The notes under the pieces: generated by a model | The model's database searches: none | What the model was told of the DNA's origin: nothing | Seen by the model: the letters and a program-made list of their open reading frames with translations, nothing else | Part shown: positions 55,125-64,000 of the stretch, in pieces | How positions within the stretch are numbered: position 1 is the first letter of the stretch | Layout of the letters: each line of letters starts with the position of its first letter | Program-made: the position numbers and the translations under genes | NCBI GenBank assembly: GCA_036245525.1 | Contig: BTPG01000005.1 | Coordinates: forward strand, 127,698,620 to 127,762,619 | Direction of reading: 5' to 3' | Source of the DNA: Semisulcospira habei | Lineage: Eukaryota; Mollusca; Gastropoda; Semisulcospiridae | Length of the DNA stretch: 64,000 bases

Positions 55125-58052
55125 ATGTTAATGACTGGTAATGTATCTAACCTTATTCAGGTTCATCTTCAAGACACTACCAAAGTACCAGGTCAGCTGT
55201 GCTTGGCACTGTTTAACGTGCGCTCAGTTGGTTGTGCCAAGAAGCGCTCTGAAGTGTGCGAGTTTGTTACCGACCACCATGTTGACATTCTGTTCTTAAC
55301 AGAGACCTGGCTTCGTGCCTCTGGTGATGAGGCCAAATGTGCTGATCTTGCCCCATCTGGATACTCTGTGAAATCCTTCCCCCGCGATTCTCGTGGGGGT
55401 GGTATTGCAGTCGTCCTCCATGAAGCACTGCAGCCTTTTGCATCATTTTCAACGTCTTTTAGTTTCTCCCATGAGTCTTTTGAGCTTGTACAGTTTACTC
55501 TAGCTTTAACTCAGAAAACTGTTCATTTTCTATGCTTCTACAGACCCCCGCCAAACCGCAAGAACAAATTAACTGATTCAATGTTTGTTGATCAATTTCA
55601 TGATCTTCTCGATCACTGTAATTCTCTTGCTGGCAGTCTGATAGTCCTTGGTGACTTTAACATCCACTTTGACAATCAGAAGCACCACACCACCTCTGCA
55701 CTCATGGACATTTTACACATGTTCAGTCTTTCACAAGTTGTCGACAAACCAACTCATAGACAAGGGCATACTATTGACTGGATCCTTCATAGATGTGACG
55801 ATGATATCTTGTGCTCAGCACAGGTTTCTGATGCAATATGTTCAGACCATTACTGTGTGATCAGTCATTTGAGGGCCATAGTCCCACCTCCAGTGCCTAT
55901 GCTTACCATAGTGCGCAATGTTCGTGCCATTGACAGACTAGCCTTCAAGGCTGACCTCGTTCAGTCACTGTCTCACCATCCTAGTCCTAGTGCCGAGGAG
56001 TTTGATTCATGTTTACGCACTGTCTTAGACAATCATGCACCATCTTCAAAGCGTAAAAAGTCAGCTCATAGAATCAGCCCGTGGTATAGGTTTGTGAGCA
56101 AAGAGCTGCGTTCGGCTAAGCAGATGCGGCGCCAAGCTGAGAGAATGTGGTGCTCAACTAGGTTGACTGTTCACAAGCAGATATACACATGTTCTAAGAA
56201 GCATGTAAATGAGATTGTTCACGGAGCAAAATCTTCGTTTTACAACAGGAAGATCAGTGAGTGCACAACAAGCAAAGAGTTGTATAATGTGACCAATAAG
56301 CTTATGGTGAAGAAGACTCCATCACCTCTTCCCACTACATTTCCCCCGTGCCAGCTGCCTCAGCTTTTTGCAGATTACTTCATTGATAAGGTCCGCGAAA
56401 TTCGTGATTCTCTGGATCTCATGCCCACTTCAGTTTTGTTCACCGAAAAACGCTTTAGTGGAGAACCTCTCTCAGCCTTCGAACCTGTGCTAGAGGATGA
56501 GGTCAGAAAAGTGATCACAAACACTGCCCAAAAAACTTGTGAGTTAGACCCCATACCCACTCCCTTGTTGTACGAGTGCCTGGATGAAGTGTTGCCTGCC
56601 ATTACACAAGTCATCAACAACTCTCTCTCCACTGGTATTTTTCCTGAAAGCTTCAAGACTGCACTTGTGAAACCCCTATTGAAGAAACCATCTTTAGACC
56701 CAAATGTACTGAAAAACTATCGCCCAGTTTCCAATCTTACATTTCTATCAAAGATTCTTGAGAAAATTGTCCTTGTTCAAACTTTAAAGCATGTCAACTC
56801 TAATAGTCTGTTCAGTGTATTCCAGTCTGCATATCGTCCCCATCGTAGCACTGAAACAGCTTTGCTGAAGATATTCAATGACCTGCTTTGTGCTTTGGAC
56901 GAGCGTAAGATCACAGTGCTTGCTTTGCTGGACCTGTCCAGTGCGTTCGACACTATTGACCATGAAATTTTGCTGTGCCGTCTTCAATCTGTATTTGGCA
57001 TTGAAGGCTCAGTCTTGGCATGGTTTAGTTCATACCTGACTGAACGATCCCAGATTGTTTCTGTCGACGGCTGTCGTTCTGAGCCATCACCTCTTCGGTT
57101 TGGTGTACCCCAGGGCTCGGTCCTAGGACCTGTATTGTTCTTACTGTATGTTCAGCCCCTGTCCGACCTGATTTGTAGTCGCTCCATTTCCCATCATGCA
57201 TTTGCAGATGATACGCAGATGTACAAAAGTGATACTGTCGAGCGAGCTGTGAATGCCGTCCAAAGTATAAGCCAGTGCATTGACCATGTCAAATCATGGA
57301 TGACCACCAACAAACTGATGTTAAATGATGGCAAAACTGAAGCAATGTTGGTAGCTAATCCAAGATTATCTTCGTCCCTGCCTTTACCATCATCATTGTC
57401 TGTGGATGGAACACTCATTGGCTTCTCTGCGAGTGTGAGAAACCTGGGTGTTACACTTGACAGCGAGTTATCTATGTCACAGCATGTCAGTGCAGTGTGT
57501 AGATCCACTTATCTGGAACTTCGTCGTATTAGTTCAGTTCGTCACCTGCTGACCGTGGAAGCCACTAAAACACTAGTTTGTGCATTTGTGCTGTCCAAGC
57601 TAGATTATTGTAACTCTTTGCTTTGTGGCTGCCCTCAGTATCTCATTGATCGCCTCCAAAAAATTCAGAACAATGCAGCCCGGCTTGTTGTGAGAGTCCG
57701 TAAGACTGAGCATGTCACACCCATCTTGAAGTCCCTTCACTGGCTACCTGTGTCCTCACGTATTCAATACAAAGTTATGTCAATCTGTTTTAACTGCCTT
57801 TCAGGCACCAGCCCAGAATACTTGTCCTCTTTGCTGCATGTGTATACACCCTCTCGTGAGCTCCGCTCCTCTTCTGATAAACGGAAGCTGTGTGTACCTT
57901 CTGTCAAAACTAAAACATTTGGTCAGCGCACTTTTGTTTATCAAGCCCCAGTGTTATGGAATACACTTCCTCTTGAGGTCAGAAACAGTGAGTCTGTCTC
58001 TGACTTTAGGAGGTCGTTGAAAACTCACCTCTTCAAGCTTTACTTTGAATGA
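55125..58052 (+). CDS. CR1/L2-like non-LTR retrotransposon ORF2 (endonuclease-RT), intact
   Basis: A 975-codon uninterrupted frame encoding the retrotransposition polyprotein. It nicks target DNA and primes reverse transcription from the nick. The start ATG directly follows an in-frame TGA. Residues about 25-245 are an AP-like endonuclease: LFNVRS (Asn31), FLTETWL (Glu60), VLGDFNIHFD (about 175-184) and SDHYCVI (about 239-245) hold the expected active-site residues. RT spans about 505-780: VKPLLKKPSLDPNVLKNYRP, QSAYRPHRSTETALLKIF, LLDLSSAFDTIDHE, FGVPQGSVLGPVLFLLY and catalytic FADD at 693-696. The C-terminal region has VRNLGVTLDSELSMSQHV, SKLDYCNSLLCGCPQYLIDR and VLWNTLPLEVRNSESVSDFR. The length is usual for CR1/L2 ORF2. 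No ORF1 lies upstream, so the copy may be 5'-truncated or from an ORF1-less lineage. Confidence 0.95.
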   Translation: MLMTGNVSNLIQVHLQDTTKVPGQLCLALFNVRSVGCAKKRSEVCEFVTDHHVDILFLTETWLRASGDEAKCADLAPSGYSVKSFPRDSRGGGIAVVLHEALQPFASFSTSFSFSHESFELVQFTLALTQKTVHFLCFYRPPPNRKNKLTDSMFVDQFHDLLDHCNSLAGSLIVLGDFNIHFDNQKHHTTSALMDILHMFSLSQVVDKPTHRQGHTIDWILHRCDDDILCSAQVSDAICSDHYCVISHLRAIVPPPVPMLTIVRNVRAIDRLAFKADLVQSLSHHPSPSAEEFDSCLRTVLDNHAPSSKRKKSAHRISPWYRFVSKELRSAKQMRRQAERMWCSTRLTVHKQIYTCSKKHVNEIVHGAKSSFYNRKISECTTSKELYNVTNKLMVKKTPSPLPTTFPPCQLPQLFADYFIDKVREIRDSLDLMPTSVLFTEKRFSGEPLSAFEPVLEDEVRKVITNTAQKTCELDPIPTPLLYECLDEVLPAITQVINNSLSTGIFPESFKTALVKPLLKKPSLDPNVLKNYRPVSNLTFLSKILEKIVLVQTLKHVNSNSLFSVFQSAYRPHRSTETALLKIFNDLLCALDERKITVLALLDLSSAFDTIDHEILLCRLQSVFGIEGSVLAWFSSYLTERSQIVSVDGCRSEPSPLRFGVPQGSVLGPVLFLLYVQPLSDLICSRSISHHAFADDTQMYKSDTVERAVNAVQSISQCIDHVKSWMTTNKLMLNDGKTEAMLVANPRLSSSLPLPSSLSVDGTLIGFSASVRNLGVTLDSELSMSQHVSAVCRSTYLELRRISSVRHLLTVEATKTLVCAFVLSKLDYCNSLLCGCPQYLIDRLQKIQNNAARLVVRVRKTEHVTPILKSLHWLPVSSRIQYKVMSICFNCLSGTSPEYLSSLLHVYTPSRELRSSSDKRKLCVPSVKTKTFGQRTFVYQAPVLWNTLPLEVRNSESVSDFRRSLKTHLFKLYFE

Positions 58053-58306
58053 CTGCCAGTGTTTGATGCCTTAGTTGTAGTTCTGCAATCCTCCTTGTTT
58101 AGACTGAATGTTAATTAGAATATAAATTATTATGTATGTATTGTTGTTTAGTTTATTGTAAAAGTGGTGTGTTCGGGCATTGTGCTTTGTTTGTTATGTG
58201 CATATGTCATTGTATTTTATTTTTGTGTACAGATTGTAAAGCGCTTAGAGCTTTTGAGTAAGATTAAGCGCTATATAAGTACCCATTATTATTATTATTA
58301 TTATTA
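58053..58306 (+). other. 3' UTR and ATT tail of the intact retrotransposon
   Basis: GTAAAGCGCTTAGAGCTTTTG followed by AAGCGCTATATAAGTACCC, then (ATT)n at 58287-58306. This hairpin-plus-ATT end is typical of L2-like elements and resembles the ends at 53744-53871 and 59862-59960. Confidence 0.85.
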
Positions 58307-58564
58307 TGTTGTGAGCACGTGCAGCAAGCTTAGTTCTTGCAATATTAGCCTTTTTTATTATTATTTTTTTTTAACCCCACCGCACTACGCGATTAGTGCT
58401 GAGTCAGCCATCTCTGCACGGGGTCAGCATGCGTCATGTGACCCACTTGCACCACGTGCAGGTTTTTGAATGTGAACATCAGCTCACGCTGCTCAGTGAT
58501 GCAAGGCTATAAATACTCCGCCTAGAAAATGGTTAAAACATTCTAAATCTGCCGCTAAATCAAG

Positions 58565-59623
58565 ATGCCCAGACTTTCAGCCGAAGATCGCCAAAGAGCA
58601 CTGGGACGTCTGGACGCCGTAGCCGAGTCGCCACAGCAGGACGCTATCGCTTTAGGCTTGCATGTCTCCACTATTTATCGCCTGCAGAGCCGTTTCCTGA
58701 CAACCGGCACCACTAATGAAAGTCCGAGGAGCGGCAGGCCGAAGGCAACGACAGCAGCACAAGACCGTAATTATCCGACGTCAGCATATGAGGAATCCCT
58801 ATGAGACCGCTGCCAACACGGCCAGAAACACCCTTGGCAGGCACGGGAGACCGATTAGTGCCCGCACCGTACGTCGAAGGCTGCTTCAGGAGAGTTCCAT
58901 TGTAGGCATCCAGCTCGACGACCCATCTCGACTGCTTGGCACCCCAAGAACAGTCTTCAGTGGGCACAAAACCACATCACGCGGCGTCATCGTGACTGGC
59001 ACAGGGTTCTCTTCACTGACGAAAGCAGATTCTGCATTGATCCGTCTGATGACTGTATCAGGATCTGGCGAAGACATGGAGAGCAGTTTCGAGCTGCTAA
59101 CATCTTGCAGCGGAGCAGATGAGGCGGTGAAAGCGTGATGATCTGGGGTGTAATCGGGGTTAACCAGCAAATAGGACCTGTGGTCTTCCAAAATGTCGGC
59201 CGAGGACGAGGAAATGACGTCAATGCTGACCGGTACATCAACCAAGTGCTGAGAACTCATGCGGTGCCGTTCTTCCAGCGTCACCCAAACCACCTGTAAT
59301 ACACGGCACGGTAATATTACGACAAGGTAATACACGGCCACACACGGCACGTGTCACACAAGCCTTCTTTCAACATAACATCAATCTGCTGCCCCATCCA
59401 GCTCGCTCACCTGACTTCAACCCAACTGAACATTTTTTGGGATGCTCTGCAGAGAAAGCTCAACAAGTTGGCACCAAGACCTCAAACTGCTGCCCAACTA
59501 AGTGCCGCCATTGGCCGCGTCTGGCACATGATCCCGCAACCACAAATAAACACTCTTGTGAGGTCCATGTGGCGGAGATGCAGAGCTGTGATCAAAGCTC
59601 TGGGTGGTCATACACGTTATTGA
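58565..59623 (+). pseudogene. Tc1/IS630-type transposase pseudogene
   Basis: It starts MPRLSAEDRQRALGRLDAVA with a helix-turn-helix (QDAIALGLHVSTIYRLQSRF) and an ESPRSGRPKATT linker. A frameshift near 58760 moves into RNTLGRHGRPISARTVRRRL, and another follows before the catalytic core. WHRVLFTDESRFCI holds the first Asp near 59010. VMIWGVIGV is conserved. The segment with the second Asp is replaced by a short repeat of TAATACACGGC at 59296-59355. The Glu in SPDFNPTEHF is in a different frame because of an extra T in TTTTTT. The C-terminus MWRRCRAVIKALGGHTRY is typical. At least four frame disruptions plus stops make it dead. No terminal inverted repeats were identified. Confidence 0.88.
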
Positions 59624-59861
59624 CAGTGTTTGTCTTCTGAATGTTGGTAGAATGACGCCATTTTGTATCAGAAAGACATTAAGATGCACACGTCTGTGAT
59701 GCTTGATTGTTGTGTTAATTTACTGTACACAGTAATTATGAATTTATTGTAAAAATTAAATCGTAAAAAAACGTCTCTACTGTTTTCGCGTTTCTTTTGC
59801 CTCTAAGTATAGTTGGTAATAACTCCTTTGTAAATGGTCTGAGTATGTCTTAATAATAATA
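59624..59861. other. No gene; flank of the Tc1 pseudogene
   Basis: AT-rich, no inverted repeat recognised. Confidence 0.35.
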
Positions 59862-60039
59862 ATAAATAATTACGGTATTTATAATGCGCTCATCTTATAA
59901 TAATTATAACTCTAAGCGCGCACTCACAACTCACGCACGCATGTGCACGCTTAGACAACAGCTCGCGTACCACAAAAAGTGAAATACATTACGACAGTCG
60001 ACTTGGGGTGGAGAGTGTGGTGATATAGTACTAGAACTG
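59862..60039 (-). other. 3' UTR and ATT tail of a minus-strand CR1/L2-like copy
   Basis: Read on the minus strand: GCGCGCTTAGAGTTATAATTA, GCGCATTATAAATACC, then TTATTATTATTAAG. Same layout as 58230-58306. Confidence 0.75.
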
Positions 60040-61530
60040 TTAAAAGAGGTGAGTTTTGAGGGCGGACTGGAAGGAGGAGAGAGAGTGTTTCTGACGGAGA
60101 GAGAGTGGGAGAGTGTTCCAGGCGGATGGACCGTATACAGAGAAGGAGCGGGGACCGAAAGTGCTGAGTTTGGTGCGGGGGATGTGGAGGCGGAGAGGGT
60201 CGGAGGCGGAGCGGAGGGAGCGGGGAGGAGTGTAGGGGTGAAGTAAGTTGGAGAGATAGGCAGGAGCGCAGTTGTTCAGGGATTTGTAACAGAGAGACAG
60301 AATCTTGTATTGGATGCGTTGGGGGATGGGAAACCAGTGAAGGAGTTTGAGCAGGGGAGTGATGTGGTCGGATTTTTTCTTTCTGATGACGAGGCGGGCA
60401 GCATTGTTCTGGACACGCTGGAGGGTGAAAGTGGTGGAGTGAGGGAGGCCGGAAAGGAGAGAGTTGCAGTACTCGATGCGAGATAGTATGAGAGAGACAG
60501 CAAGTTTGGTGGCAGCTTCGGTAGTGAGATATTTTCTGATCTGACTGATGCGGCGGAGGTGGAAATAGCATGCCTGTGCCGTGGCAGAGAAAAAGCTGGT
60601 CATGGAAAGAGAGGAATCGAGGATAACGCCGAGGTTTTTGGCCGAGTCAGAGAGGGAGATGGGGGTGCTGTCGAGTTGAAGGTGGAGAGAGGAAGGGAGC
60701 TGGGAAAGTTTCTGGCGAGTGCCTACCAGCATGGCTTCCGTTTTGTCGTCGTTCAGTTTGAGCTTGTTTGCTGTCATCCAGTTTTTCACGTCTTCGTAGC
60801 AGTCAGCTGTGCGAGTCTGTAGTGACTGAGTGTTGTCGAGTTTGTCTTTGTCTAGTAGTTGTGAGTCGTCAGCGTAGAGGTGGTGGTTTATGTGATGAGA
60901 CTGGATGATGTTGGACAGGGGAGAGGTGTAGAGCGTGAAAAAGACCGGGCCCAGGACGGACCCCTGTGGAACTCCGCAGGAGAGCGTGACTGGGTTGGAG
61001 GCCGAGACGCCGTCGATGGTGACGGACTGCTGTCTGTCGGAGAGGTAGGAGAGAAACCAGGAGTGAGCAGAGTCAGTGATTCCAAAGGAGTGGTGAAGGC
61101 GGTGGAGGAGGATAGAGTGTTCTATAGTGTCGAAGGCGGCAGAGAGGTCGAGTAGCGTAAGAAGGGAGATGTTGCCCGAGTCGGTGGAGAGAAGCAGGTT
61201 GTTTAGGATATGTAGAAGGGCTGTTACAGTGCTGTGATGTTTGCGATAGGCGGACTGGAAGGGACTGAGGAGGTTGTTGTTGGTGAGGTGGAGGTTGAGC
61301 TGGTTGAGGACAACCTTCTGAAGAAGCTTGGACAGGAAAGAGAGATTGGTGACTGGGCGATAGTTTTTGAGTTCGTTTGGGTCGAGGTTGTGTTTTTTGA
61401 GGAGAGGACGGACGATGGCGGACTTGAAGATATCGGGGACGGAGCCGTTCTCTAGAGATGCGTTGATGATGTCGGTAATGAAGGGCAGAAGTTTTGGAAG
61501 GCTGTCCCGGTAGAGAGAAGCTGGGAGGTC
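60040..61530 (-). pseudogene. CR1/L2-like RT, 5'-truncated but uninterrupted
   Basis: A single frame of about 497 codons is open from the TAA near 61531 to the stop after 60040. It starts DLPASLYRDSLPKLLPFITD and holds a complete RT: FKSAIVRPLLKKHNLDPNEL, KNYRPVTNLSFLSKLLQK, FQSAYRKHHSTVTALLHILN, LLDLSAAFDTIEHSILL, CGVPQGSVLGPVFFTLY and catalytic HLYADDSQLL (YADD at 60865-60876). Then NWMTANKLKLNDDKTEAMLV, KNLGVILDSSLSMTSF, NNAARLVIRKKKSDHITPLL and GPSAWNTLPLSLRQKHSLSS. The first GTG/ATG/TTG in frame is only at 60789, because codons are rich in C-ending forms, so a start-based ORF call shows half of it. The endonuclease is missing. It differs from the 55 kb element and is a separate subfamily. 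Confidence 0.9.
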
Positions 61531-61988
61531 TTACAATAATGCAGCGTCAAATGGCTAACTTTATTTAGATCTACGAAGTTTGAATGTCTTAAAATGTTTC
61601 TTCACTTCTATTTCTTTGTAGAACACAAGAGAGTTCCCCCGATTTGCATAACTGCCAGTAATAAACCTATGTTAGGTGTTCCTACTCTCATGGACTGTGA
61701 AGAAAAAAATATTTATTAAGGGTAGGAACGTTTTAGTTTAGGAAAAACATCATTGAGAACCATTGTATCGGTGGATGGTAGCATTCCAAGCCCGCCATGG
61801 AGCGAATCGCTTTACTAAATCAAGGGATTTCAACACAGTAACTTGCCACGAGTGTCCGAAACTGCTCACGGAAAGCAAGGGACTTGATTAATACTCAGGG
61901 GAGGCTACACCCGTGCCCATATCGTAAACAAACAACTACGACATTAGCGCTTAAGTCAACTCAGCAGTCATCCTCACCAAATTCGTCT
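61531..61988. other. No gene recognised
   Basis: No coding or repeat support. Confidence 0.4.
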
Positions 61989-62055
61989 GCATGAGGCATA
62001 GATTCTCATGGGCCCTTGAAGGGCAGGGCGGCCTCATGAGAACAGATGCCTCTTC
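61989..62055. repeat. Family C core, TAGATTCTC variant, degraded loop
   Basis: GCATGAGGCATAGATTCTCATG pairs with CATGAGAACAGATGCCTCTT. Confidence 0.65.
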
Positions 62056-62269
62056 CTTGAATATTTCAGATCTAATTACATCTTCGCGCCTTGGAGGTAG
62101 AGAGTCATATAATGTGCGCAGCTTACTGTCTCTTGCAGGATAGATATTCGGACCTTTTTAGGCACGTGTTACTCTGGTTGATGCGGTTGTGTGGAGTTTA
62201 GAGCTAAAGACCTGTATGTACTAGCAGTCACTCGCGAGGTCACGCCCATCATGAAATCAGCCACGATGG

Positions 62270-62600
62270 CTGTAAAAAGCCTAACGAGGGCTCTGTGGGT
62301 CAAGCTCGCTACCCCAGTAGCAAAACGTATTCGGGCCTCGGACGGCCGCAGCGGGCCCGCGCATTGCCGTGCGGGGCCAACTGCAGCCGTCGTGGGCCCG
62401 AGGGCCTTTGCTTACTGGGTACTCGTATGATAATTTTATTACACATCCTGCATGAAGAATCAGCCATGCTGGCCTATAATTATTTTACTGCGCTAGTGCA
62501 CGAAAAATACGACCAATGCCTGAAGAGGGCTTCAAGGGTCTATTTCGCTTTCGCTTTTATGTGAATTTACGGCATTCAGTGCAAGATGAAACCGGTATAG
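62270..62600. repeat. Dispersed repeat with family F insertion
   Basis: AGCCTAACGAGGGCTCTGTGG (62278) and TGCCTGAAGAGGGCTTCAAGG (62518) are two copies of a motif also at 63908. Family F at 62310-62422 lies between: CCGCAGCGGGCCCGCGC, GTGGGCCCGAGGGCCTTTGC. Confidence 0.55.
62310..62422. repeat. Family F palindrome, long form
   Basis: CCCCAGTAGCAAAACG at left, CCGAGGGCCTTTGCTTACTGG at right, with GGACGGCCGCAGCGGGCCCG inside. Confidence 0.7.
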
Positions 62601-62769
62601 AATTGGGTCTATCTTAAAGTTGATTTCAGTCAAGATGATATCTCTGCGCTCGGAAAAGCGCATACGCGCGCCACTCCACCGATCAGAAATCCTCCCATAG
62701 AGCCTTTCGAGATTGTACCAATAGTGGTTTGGTTGACAATTGATCATCTCCCATGTCCTTTCAAGTCTA

Positions 62770-62880
62770 TCTTAGTAATAATTAAATATTTGTACAGTTG
62801 ATTTTGTTTGTTTGTTACCCCGTCCACTGCACTATAATTGCCCTTAAAGGGATAAATAAAGTATATTGAACATAATTGAT
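62770..62880. repeat. Retrotransposon-like 3' end, copy 1
   Basis: AGTAATAATTAAATATTTG, CCCCGTCCACTGCACTATAA, GGGATAAATAAAGTATATTG. It recurs at 63730-63845. Confidence 0.55.
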
Positions 62881-63078
62881 TTTTCGATTTCAGGAGGTGA
62901 AGATGTAGAGGTTGCTGAGAAGTACATGCACTTGAGCGGCGCTACTTTTGACACGATAAACTGCGTTAGAACGACAACACTGAAGCTGTTGTGGGAGGTT
63001 GGGGGGGGGGGTGGGGGGACAGCAGAGATTGCATTTTCTGATTTTTGGCCCATCACTGCCAGTGATCGCAGATTTTTT
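62881..63078. other. No gene; G-rich patch
   Basis: G-run at 63000-63018. No coding support. Confidence 0.35.
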
Positions 63079-63224
63079 TTAACCCATTCAGCCCTGACGC
63101 CATAAAGCAGGAGATGGGTCGACCATGATAATTCAAGGGTAGTGCCAGATTAGCAACTGGTGCATAGTCATTAGATGACGCCTCCAAAATTTGGGAAATA
63201 CGGCCGTCGGGCTGACTGAGTTAA
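63079..63224. mobile_element. Family B MITE lacking one palindrome half
   Basis: TTAACCCATTCAGCCCTGACG, GGTCGACCATGATAATTCAA, GTGCCAGATTAGC, then directly AACTGGTGCATAGTCATTAG and GGCTGACTGAGTTAA. Confidence 0.8.
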
Positions 63225-63270
63225 ATCTTGATTCACTCAAAGTCAAACAGCCCCAGCCGTCCAAGGAACA

Positions 63271-63346
<76 letters not shown>

Positions 63347-63395
63347 GCAGCAGCAGCAGCTGCTGCTGCTGCTGCTACTGCTACTGCTGCTAGGC

Positions 63396-63449
<54 letters not shown>

Positions 63450-63664
63450 AAATAATAATAGTAACGGTGATTTCTATGCCACTTAACCTCAGACAGAGCT
63501 CTAGGCGCCTTACAAATTTCAAATATTTATTTAAAGAAACAACAACAAAAAACATGGATACAAAGTGGTGTCAGCAACGGGCATAGCTCCTGCGGGGGCT
63601 CATGAGGATCTATACCTCTTGCCGTTGGATTGTGTATACCTTTTCTCGACAGTGAAGGGGTTAA
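63225..63664. mobile_element. Family C MITE split by a LINE tail and triplet array
   Basis: Left part 63225-63271 (CCCCAGCCGTCCAAGGAACAT); right part 63551-63664 (AACATGGATACAAAGTGGTG, CATGAGGATCTATACCTCTTG, GACAGTGAAGGGGTTAA). AACAT is repeated at both sides of the insertion. The left core half is also reduced. Confidence 0.78.
63272..63550 (-). mobile_element. Severely truncated L2-like 3' end with triplet tail
   Basis: On the minus strand GTAAGGCGCCTAGAGCTCTG and AAATCACCGTTACTATTATT form an L2-like 3' end. It is followed by a triplet tail, with blocks of AGT, CAG/TGC and GTT units (63270-63448 on the plus strand as ACT, AAC, AGC, TGC, ACT). Only about 100 bp of element precede the tail. 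Confidence 0.65.
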
Positions 63665-64000
63665 TGTGCTAGATGTTCAGCGTAGATTCGGTATAAAAAT
63701 ATTATTAGGCGCTTATAAAAGTTTAGAGAGATTTGTCTTGATAATAATTAAATGTTTTTGGAATTGATCCTGTTCTGAGTTTGTGCCCCGTCCACTGCAC
63801 TTTAGACATTACAGGATAAATACAATTTATTAAACTGAACTGTAATGAACTGATTACAGTTGTTTTGTTGGGTTTTTATGCGTATAGTGCATGGAGTAAA
63901 CGACCAATGCCTAACGAGGGCTTCGGGGGTCATGCTTGCTATTATAATTTAATTGCATTCAGCACACGCAGAAGCCAGGACTTAAGACATCCAGACACAG
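63665..64000. repeat. Retrotransposon-like 3' end copy 2 and dispersed motif
   Basis: GATAATAATTAAATGTTTTTG, CCCCGTCCACTGCACTTTAG and AGGATAAATACAATTTATT match 62770-62880. ACGACCAATGCCTAACGAGG at 63900 matches 62510. No gene to the window end. Confidence 0.5.

Noticed and set aside
58886..59350. 154-codon minus-strand frame
   Set aside because: Antisense to the Tc1-type transposase pseudogene; no domain of its own.
59951..60571. 206-codon minus-strand Pro/Ser-rich frame
   Set aside because: Out of frame with the clear RT frame that covers the same DNA.

Overview
The window looks like TE-rich intergenic DNA from an animal nuclear genome. The mix of elements (CR1/L2-like and RNase H-bearing non-LTR retrotransposons, Tc1/mariner transposons, a very large load of short palindromic MITE-like elements, long CA/CT/TA/ATT/CAAA microsatellites) fits a marine invertebrate, most likely a mollusc. 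The species is inference. I found no host protein-coding gene, rRNA, confident tRNA or CRISPR. All recognisable coding sequence belongs to mobile elements.

Coding-capable elements. One apparently complete CR1/L2-like ORF2 (endonuclease plus reverse transcriptase, 975 aa) lies at 55125-58052. Related truncated copies lie at 43938-45135 (-), 52236-53871 (+) and 59862-61530 (-). The last keeps an uninterrupted RT reading frame of about 497 codons that has no usable start until far downstream. A different non-LTR RT with a C-terminal zinc finger lies at 36395-38112 (-). A 5'-truncated RT-thumb/RNase H element lies at 38677-40036 (-). RT relics lie at 4010-4620 and 20944-21375. Two dead Tc1-like transposases are at 24929-25968 (-) and 58565-59623 (+).

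Palindromic short elements dominate the rest. Family letters are mine. A: TTAACCC ends, core palindrome around GTCGCGATGATTCC, about 90 bp. B: TTAACTCATTC ends, about 215 bp, central 90-100 bp palindrome around TTGGCGCC. C: TTAACCCCTTCACTGCC ends, about 215 bp, off-centre 60 bp palindrome AGAGGCATAGATCCTCATGAG...; a subfamily carries TAGATTCTCATGAG. D: about 60 bp, GGTCTGTGATTTTGGACC. E: about 81 bp, TTAACTCTTTCGAGACGTGCC. F: about 60-100 bp, GCAAAAGGTCCTCGGGCC, no TTAA. P: TTAACCCCTTGACTGCTACTGACG. G, H, I, J, K, L, M, N are further palindromes seen once or twice. The TTAA flanks with CCC...GGG ends in A, C and P resemble piggyBac-type non-autonomous elements; no piggyBac transposase is in the window.

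Layout. 0-7 kb: degraded family P/C/B copies, then a 4.4 kb imperfect inverted repeat with an RT relic at its loop and a nested mariner-type MITE in its right arm. 7-20.5 kb: dense MITEs, a 25-bp x 7 minisatellite and microsatellites. 20.5-24.7 kb: CT arrays abutting retrotransposon 3' ends, and palindromes G and H. 24.7-27.6 kb: Tc1 pseudogene and a 1.1 kb foldback structure. 27.6-36.4 kb: MITEs and a 35-bp degenerate tandem array. 36.4-40.1 kb: two non-LTR elements, one inserted into the centre of a family B palindrome. 40-55 kb: MITEs and two CR1-like copies. 55-61.5 kb: the intact ORF2, a Tc1 pseudogene and a further CR1-like copy. 61.5-64 kb: MITEs and dispersed retrotransposon 3' ends.

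The main biological observation is that both arms of the palindromes change together from copy to copy. Copies in families A, B and C carry different but still perfectly paired arm sequences, as if the arms are homogenised or kept paired. Several elements also sit head to tail sharing one TTAA.
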